Positions 33,964-64,000 of a DNA stretch of 64,000 bases are shown one piece after another. The DNA comes from Isoperla grammatica (lineage: Eukaryota; Arthropoda; Insecta; Plecoptera; Perlodidae), in contig OX246747.1 in assembly GCA_945910005.1 (NCBI GenBank), positions 31,406,599-31,470,598 on the forward strand. Reading direction: 5' to 3'. A model generated the notes under the pieces. That model worked only from the letters and a program-made list of their open reading frames with translations. It had not been told where the DNA came from and made no database searches. Numbering within the stretch: the first letter of the stretch is position 1; every line of letters begins with the position of its first letter. The position numbers and the translations under genes are program-made.

Positions 33964-34308
33964 ATGTGGGCAACGGAAACGAGTAAAACCGAAGCGGCGA
34001 AACCGCTTTTAGAACATGACGTCAACCTTCAAGACAATACCGGAACGACGATGTTGCATCGGGCGGCTACAAACGGGCACGATCGGTCTGTGCAACACGT
34101 TATCGATAATGGGCCAGATGTTAACGTAAAGAGTTCGAACGGAAAAACAGCTCTGGTTCACGAGAAATTGTCCCATGCGGACGTTGAACGCGAAGATGAC
34201 GAGACTGTCGCGGCAATTCTGTCGAGTGTCGCGGACGAAGAGGAACGTTGCGGTACCTTCATCAGAGCAAATCGGTGGAACAGACTTTATAAGTTACACC
34301 ACCAATAG
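33964..34308 (+). CDS. Orphan ankyrin-repeat ORF, 114 aa
   Basis: Two ankyrin-like units are visible: LLEHDVNLQDNTGTTMLHRA then ATNGHDRSVQHVIDNGPDVN and VKSSNGKTALVHEKLSHA, matching the G-T-LH-AA--GH and G-DVN signatures. The C-terminal part (EEERCGTFIRANRWNRLYKL) is not recognised. It starts directly after an (AAAT)-type tail of an interspersed repeat (33880-33960), with no visible promoter or acceptor, and stands alone. This is most likely a gene fragment or retrocopy of a larger ankyrin protein; an active small gene cannot be excluded. Confidence 0.45.
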   Translation: MWATETSKTEAAKPLLEHDVNLQDNTGTTMLHRAATNGHDRSVQHVIDNGPDVNVKSSNGKTALVHEKLSHADVEREDDETVAAILSSVADEEERCGTFIRANRWNRLYKLHHQ

Positions 34309-35185
34309 TTAGGAATTCATCAACAATAAAAAACAATATTACATCATTTTGCTTTTTGTAAAATAATTTTCACGTTTATTTTTTAACAATACAATAAAAA
34401 TATTATGTACATTCTTCATCAAACACATTAAAAGGTAAAATTAGTATCTAATTTTAAAATAAACATTTTGTTCTCTATGTCAACTGCAGAAACATTACAG
34501 TATAAGTAACAGAATTATATATAGGCTAATATATATTATGTATATGTTGTAGTTTTTGTTGGCTCATTGTCTCCATTGCATAAATACAAATTATATAAAG
34601 AGATATCGAATCCCACCAAATATGTACAGCATAATATATTCAAAATGTATAGAAAAATTTCTAAAAATTTAAATAAAAAGGGTGCAGCAAAACTAAAAGC
34701 TGACATGCTGGCTTTCATGACAAATAAAAAAAATCAAAAATCAAATCAAAATGTACTTCTCTTTGGTACAACATAGGAGAGAAATACAACAGAAAATACA
34801 AATAGTATAACTATAAACTATGTAGTACAGAGTACGACAAATGCCAACATGCAGAATTCCAGAATTACAAAATGTATAATTTATTCTCGTGTCATCTCTT
34901 AGTTGCATCTTTTAACCACTCATTAGAAGACAGTAGTATTGTAAAAGAGCCCGCTGTGAAATAATTATTGAATTAAAAAATATTAAATTCATAACAAATC
35001 TTACATATAACAGGGTTGGGAAACCTTTTGACCATTACAGGCCACAGATGAATTACCTACCAAAATTAAGTGCAGGCCGCCCAGGCTTCATTTTTGCAGC
35101 ATTTAACAATTTCCAATAACAATAATAAATAAATAGTATATTAAATTTAAATGTGATATGATCTACATGTCTGAATGTAGCTTTA
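34309..35185. other. AT-rich intergenic DNA, nothing recognised
   Basis: One 69-codon Lys-rich frame (34567-34776, plus) has no family resemblance. No RNA gene or exon seen. Confidence 0.4.
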
Positions 35186-35513
35186 CTAGCCCCAACGAAA
35201 GTATTCGCATACCGACCTCAGGTCATTGTCTACTGCCCCTTTCAACCGCGTGTTGATTTTCTTTCAATAGAAAATCAACAGATATCTGACGTTCTTTCAC
35301 ACACTCGTAAATGCACGGTTCGGCTTAGTCGAGTGCACAGGCGGTTTGGCCACACCCACCGTTACAGGTAACCAACGGAAGGTCTTAAATTATCCCCAAT
35401 GGACCTGTCTAGATTAGATGGTAGGAATTAGCGAAGTAGAAAATTAAGTTGTCACCTTGGACTCGGCTGTGTCGTAAGCATCAGAATACTTTCGTTGGGA
35501 CAACTTTATGGTG
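35186..35513 (-). repeat. MITE, family M, copy 2 (inverted)
   Basis: TAGCCCCAACGAAAGTATTC at one end and GAATACTTTCGTTGGGACAA at the other. The body is the reverse complement of 26317-26628, with a short local inverted duplication (TTGATTTTCTTTCAATAG then GAAAATCAAC) near 35252-35280. Confidence 0.78.
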
Positions 35514-35591
35514 GAATCCTTTTAACTCTTTAACCAGAGAGCTGCACATTATATTACTTATACTTAAGCTAGAGGGAAGTTCAATTACATA

Positions 35592-36540
35592 CGAGGTGTG
35601 GCAATTAAATACCAGGACTGGTGCTGCTATCAGCAAACAGCGAGCGCGCCCTAGCAGGTTTGACCATGTCTGTCCCTGTTGATGCTTCCCCCACCCTGAA
35701 CTCAATGGGCAAGGTTGTACGTCGCTCAGGGTCGCTGTAGCAGCCGTCCGTTCAAGTCCTTGCGTTAGGGGCTCGTCGGAAAAAGCTAAGTGTTCAGATG
35801 GAGCAACAACGAGTTAACCTCAAGTTTCTTGTGAAACTGGGGAAAACTGCTACAGAAGCTCATGCCATGTTAAAGGAAGTTTACGGAAGTGAATGTGTAT
35901 CGCGCACACCAGTTTTTGAGTGGTTTAAAAGGTTTAAGGAGGGACGTGAAACGACTGAAGACGGTCAGTGCCATGGACGACCCTCAACATAAAAAACGGA
36001 CGACAACATCCAACAAATTGGTAAATTGATCCGCGAAGATAGTCGTCTGAGTGTCCAAGCTCTTGCTGATATCTCGGGAATTAACATCGAGGTTCTGACT
36101 GCCCTTTGTGAACGAGTGAGGAGACGAAGACCCGATTTGTGGAAGAGCAAGTCCTGGATGCTTCACCGAGACAATGCGCCAGCCCATTCCGCCTTGTCCG
36201 TGAAGGCGTTCTTTGCGAAACACGGCATCACAGTGTTGGACCATCCACCGTACTTGCCTGACATGGCCCCCTGTGATATTTTTTTATTTCCGAAAGTCAA
36301 ATCGGACCTTAAGGGGACAAGATTTGACAGTGTGGAAGCGGTGAAAGCAAAAGCGACGGAGGTTCTCAACAAGCTGACAGGAGCGGACTTCCAGCACTGC
36401 TTTCAACAATGGAAAATTCGTATGCGGCGTTGTAGGGATCGGCAAGGAGAGTACATTGAAGGCGATAAACTTTCTAATGTAATTGGTGACCAATAAAAAG
36501 TTTTGTAGCACCAGTCCTGGTATTTAATTGCCACACCTCG
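35592..36540 (+). mobile_element. mariner-family DNA transposon, internally deleted
   Basis: Perfect 34-bp TIRs (left starts CGAGGTGTGGCAATTAAATA, right is the exact inverse) are flanked by TA duplications at 35590-35591 and 36541-36542. The total of about 950 bp is short of the usual 1.3 kb. The transposase frame is split: an N-terminal helix-turn-helix part (35798-35992, stop after GRPST) and a C-terminal part (36026-36496). The second and third catalytic Asp are present with 34 residues between them (HRDNAPAH and PDMAPCDIFLFPK), the mariner D34D spacing. The region carrying the first catalytic Asp is deleted. The copy is therefore inactive, but its perfect ends could still be mobilised by a related transposase (inference). 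Confidence 0.93.
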
Positions 36541-37279
36541 TATATACCACCAACACATATTGATATCTTTCTTCTGCAACTTCTTCTCCATAATATGTTA
36601 GCCGCCTTTGAGCCCTAAACGCGCCCACTTCGACGTCACATGACCTGGTTGCCAAGAACTTCGTTAAACTCGAATAATGATAATTAATAAACTCGCTTTT
36701 AAGAGCACTTCTACAGTCTATGACTTGAAACAGTACCTATTCAATAAAGGTTTGCGAGTAGTACTATCGGGTTTGGGTAGTAAAAATAACATCGGGCATC
36801 GGATCGGGGATTGGGTAACGATTAATGGTCAAAATGGTACTTTTAGATATATACTACTAACAAAGTTTACTTGCAATCCATCAAAAGTCACTCGCAAGTT
36901 GGGAGCTGGCAAGTAGTCGCAAGTTGCGAGCTGGCAAGTAGAATTTCGGAGGGTCGATGTAAACGTAGAAATTGTATAAGCACAAAAGACTAGGAACGTG
37001 ACCGAATATAATTCTTGATGATAATTCTTGTTCTTGGTCTTGTTTTTCGTCTAGGTCTCGATTCTAAGCCTTATTCTATCTTCAGTTCTGCCAGCAACAA
37101 CAAAGTCTCAAGGAACAAGTGTGAACAAGGAAGAACAAGTGTGCACTTTTGATTCTCGCTCTAGATCTTATTCTAGGTAGCAAGGTAAAATCGCGCAGGA
37201 CTATTCGGACGGTACTCGACACCTCACCGAAGAGCGACGTAAAATCGAGACCCGGACCTTGAACGAACACTATTCGGAC

Positions 37280-37497
37280 AGTATAGTTGAGAAACTGTAA
37301 GAATGACGGCCCCCTCCTGATCCCCTCCACAGCCACCGGACCCCCCTAAACTCCGTGACAACCTGACAAAATGGAATACATAACTGAAAATCAGTTTGTT
37401 TCAGTTGTTCAGTTTGTTGTTTCACGGAGTTGAGGGGGGTCGGATAGCTGTGGCGGGGATAAGGAGGATCATTCTTACAGTTTCTCAACTATAGTAG
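37280..37497. repeat. Palindromic MITE
   Basis: Left TATAGTTGAGAAACTGTAAG pairs with right CTTACAGTTTCTCAACTATA. The inner arms match through CACGGAGTT-like pieces. No ORF. Confidence 0.8.
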
Positions 37498-37589
37498 CCT
37501 ACTAGATGCGTCACCGACGATTCGACGAACGACGTACAATCTAGACCCGGATCGAGAACACGACGATTCGACGAACAACATAAAATCCA

Positions 37590-38048
37590 GGGGCCGGATT
37601 CACAAGCGGTCTTAACTTAGGCCTGGCCTAACTTTAGAACCACTACGCCATAGGCTGATACGGACCTCCACATAGCCTCGACTCGACGTCGCTAAGAAAC
37701 CCTAGTAAATAACAAACACTTGAGACAAATATTTAGGCCCGGTCTGAGTTGGTCTTATCTTTCTTCAAAGATGGTGGCAATACCTCTATGACTTCGAAGT
37801 GTGAACATAAATAAATATCGTTTGCTTACCTTGACATACACATTTCTCTGTTTTTAGATTGTGGAGGTATAAGAAAACAAAACACTAAACTTTAAAACAC
37901 TGCCTTGCAATGTTTTAAGTTTACTGTGATTTCCACGAAAGTAGCTATCAATTGGGCCGTGTAGTAGGCATCATGGATTTATAATAGCACATACGGTACA
38001 GCAGGACTTAGGACCGGTCCTAAGTTAAGACCTCTTGTGAATCCGGCA
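37590..38048. repeat. MITE with about 40-bp imperfect TIRs
   Basis: Left GGCCGGATTCACAAGCGGTC and right ACCTCTTGTGAATCCGGC, followed inward by TTAACTTAGG / CCTAAGTTAA, are inverse. Related to the element at 13600-14095. Confidence 0.75.
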
Positions 38049-38108
38049 CCAGACCCGGATCGAGAACCAACGAACGCCGTTCTCGTAGGATCCGGCCGTC
38101 GACCGACA

Positions 38109-38231
38109 TCCTACGATATCCTGCACGGCTCCTCCTGGCCTATATCGTCATCCGTCTCGTTGCCGGTCGCCAGCCGTCCTCCCTTGAGCACGTTGTTGAC
38201 GACCGCCCTCGCCAGGTAGCCGGTCGTCATC
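38109..38231 (-). pseudogene. Tandem duplicate of the last 39 codons of PHKB plus stop
   Basis: Minus strand encodes MTTGYLARAVVNNVLKGG through EEPCRIS-stop, the same as the true terminal exon 142 bp away. The 8 differences from the true exon over 40 codons are all synonymous third positions. The +1 frame offset, and the absence of a good acceptor other than the exon's own CCTAG at its stop, argue against simple use as an in-frame extension. Could be an alternative or relic exon, or an assembly product of two haplotypes. Confidence 0.8.
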
Positions 38232-38259
38232 CGGTCGTCATTTGGTCGTCATCGCCGGA

Positions 38260-62907
<24,648 letters not shown>

Positions 62908-62935
62908 CTACAACAACAAGAACAACACAGTCAAT

Positions 62936-63358
62936 GGTGGCTCGTTGGTCCAGTGGTTAGCACCCCTGCTTCCAATGCAGAAGGTCCCGGGTTCAAATCC
63001 CGCTTCAGGCAGAAGTTTTTTAACTTCTAATGTGGATTCAATTCCATTACTTCTTGTCTTAGGAATAAGTAAACGGTGACTTTGGAGCCGTCCTAGCAAC
63101 GAAGCACTCAATAAATTCAAAGTTGTTCTGAATCGGCCTTGTTGATTCTGGCATCTGTCCGCAGGTGTTCGCACTGTCCAATCACTGATACATCTGTTTC
63201 ATATTTGAAATATCGATCTTTGATTGGTTATCGCTCACTCGTCGATGGTGTTCGAAGCCTACAGGGTTGGTTTATTCACTTTAAATTAAAGTCCCCCACT
63301 GCAAATCAGTTTAATTACTGAGTGGGTAGACTCTAAATGTGAATTTATTTATTTAATA
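62936..63358 (+). repeat. SINE family R3, full copy with tRNA-like head
   Basis: tRNA-like head with A-box-like TGGTCCAGTGG and B box GGTTCAAATCC, then a unique body (AGTTGTTCTGAATCGGCCTT, ATCTTTGATTGGTTATCGCT) and a (TTTA)n end. Fragments at 29285 and 49130. The head could be mistaken for a tRNA gene, but it is fused to the SINE body, so it is not called as one. Confidence 0.8.
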
Positions 63359-64000
63359 ATCAATGTGTTTTTTGTAATAAATTATGGGATAGGAAAGATT
63401 AAAAATACCGATCTTCAACCACCTCGTCGTTTTTGAGTCGTTTCATTTTGTGTGAATACCCTTGAATGCTCGTTTGTTTCGCCGTGTGCATCTATATTGA
63501 TTAGGCCTTCCGTTTGCAATATTAGAATTATCTAGTAGGCCTATTACTTTTTTTTAAGCATTTTAGGTTTTAGATGCTAAATCGGTAAACATAGGCTATA
63601 TTTTTTGAACGCTGCAAAATGGTAATTTTCCCATTCTAATTGATATTTACACATTATTATCCATTAGAAGTACTAGAAACCCCCTCATAATCAAGGTTTT
63701 GATGGTGATGATACAGTACTACTTAAATGCTTATTTAAAATAATAAAAATACGTGTTTTAAACAGTAGACTACATATCTGTTAAAGAAACAAAAACAAAA
63801 AAATACATAAATAAATAATGCTAAATTCAGAGAAAATTAATATTAAACATATGTAGGCCTATCTCTACAAATAGGTTTTCTCCAAAAATATAAAATGCAC
63901 CTTAAATTCTATATGGCCAGAAATGACAATTCAATGAGTATTTGACTGACCAGGGGGCTGCGAGTGATAGGGAAGCGTTCAACAAACGACTACACTGCAG
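63359..64000. other. PHKB intron to the window edge, nothing recognised
   Basis: AT-rich, with no exon matching the next expected upstream PHKB segment. Confidence 0.45.

Noticed and set aside
62936..63012. tRNA gene with A and B boxes
   Set aside because: The tRNA-like part is fused to a SINE body present elsewhere (29.3 and 49.1 kb), and no convincing acceptor stem closes.
63960..64000. Further upstream PHKB exon at the right edge
   Set aside because: The translated frames do not resemble the expected preceding segment of the beta subunit.

Overview
This window is nuclear DNA of an animal, most likely a repeat-rich marine invertebrate. The reasons are spliced genes with GT-AG introns, a ciliary gene of the metazoan type (RSPH14), a glycogen-metabolism gene (PHKB), tRNA-derived SINEs, several non-LTR retrotransposon clades, a mariner, a Gypsy element and dozens of short palindromic MITEs. 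I could not fix the phylum. Most open frames here are shadows of (AAAT)n microsatellites or transposon debris.

Layout. 1-26 kb is gene-poor: foldback elements and MITEs, a recurrent element carrying a 68-88 bp minisatellite, SINEs, a 61-bp x12 satellite, LINE fragments, a single-exon ORF with a P2X7-type C-terminal 'ballast' domain (21.8 kb) and a long intact reverse transcriptase ORF (23.8-25.9 kb, minus). 26.2-33.2 kb (plus) is an RSPH14 (radial spoke head 14 / RTDR1) orthologue whose exons splice in phase from about 27.6 kb to the stop at 33230, with a possible extra 5' exon at 26.2 kb. 33.2-38.2 kb is a convergent intergenic region with an orphan ankyrin ORF, MITEs and an internally deleted mariner. 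38.26-62.9 kb (minus) holds the last 14 coding exons (859 codons) of PHKB, the phosphorylase b kinase beta subunit. About 230 N-terminal residues are expected beyond the right edge. Its introns hold a rearranged Gypsy element, (AAAT)n arrays, and LINE and SINE fragments.

The two genes are unrelated in function (axonemal radial spoke; glycogen phosphorylase kinase) and lie tail to tail. What they share is the main observation: exons of both have been partly and tandemly duplicated together with their splice sites. In PHKB one exon start with its acceptor is present 14 times (129/137-bp units, 58.0-59.7 kb). In RSPH14 one exon end with its donor is present 8 times (80-bp units, 31.26-31.87 kb). 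Three more PHKB exons have single partial copies nearby (38.1, 45.5 and 53.9 kb). In those three copies 15 of the 17 base differences I count are synonymous third-position changes, which is odd for dead duplicates and points either to copies recently under constraint or to merged divergent haplotypes.
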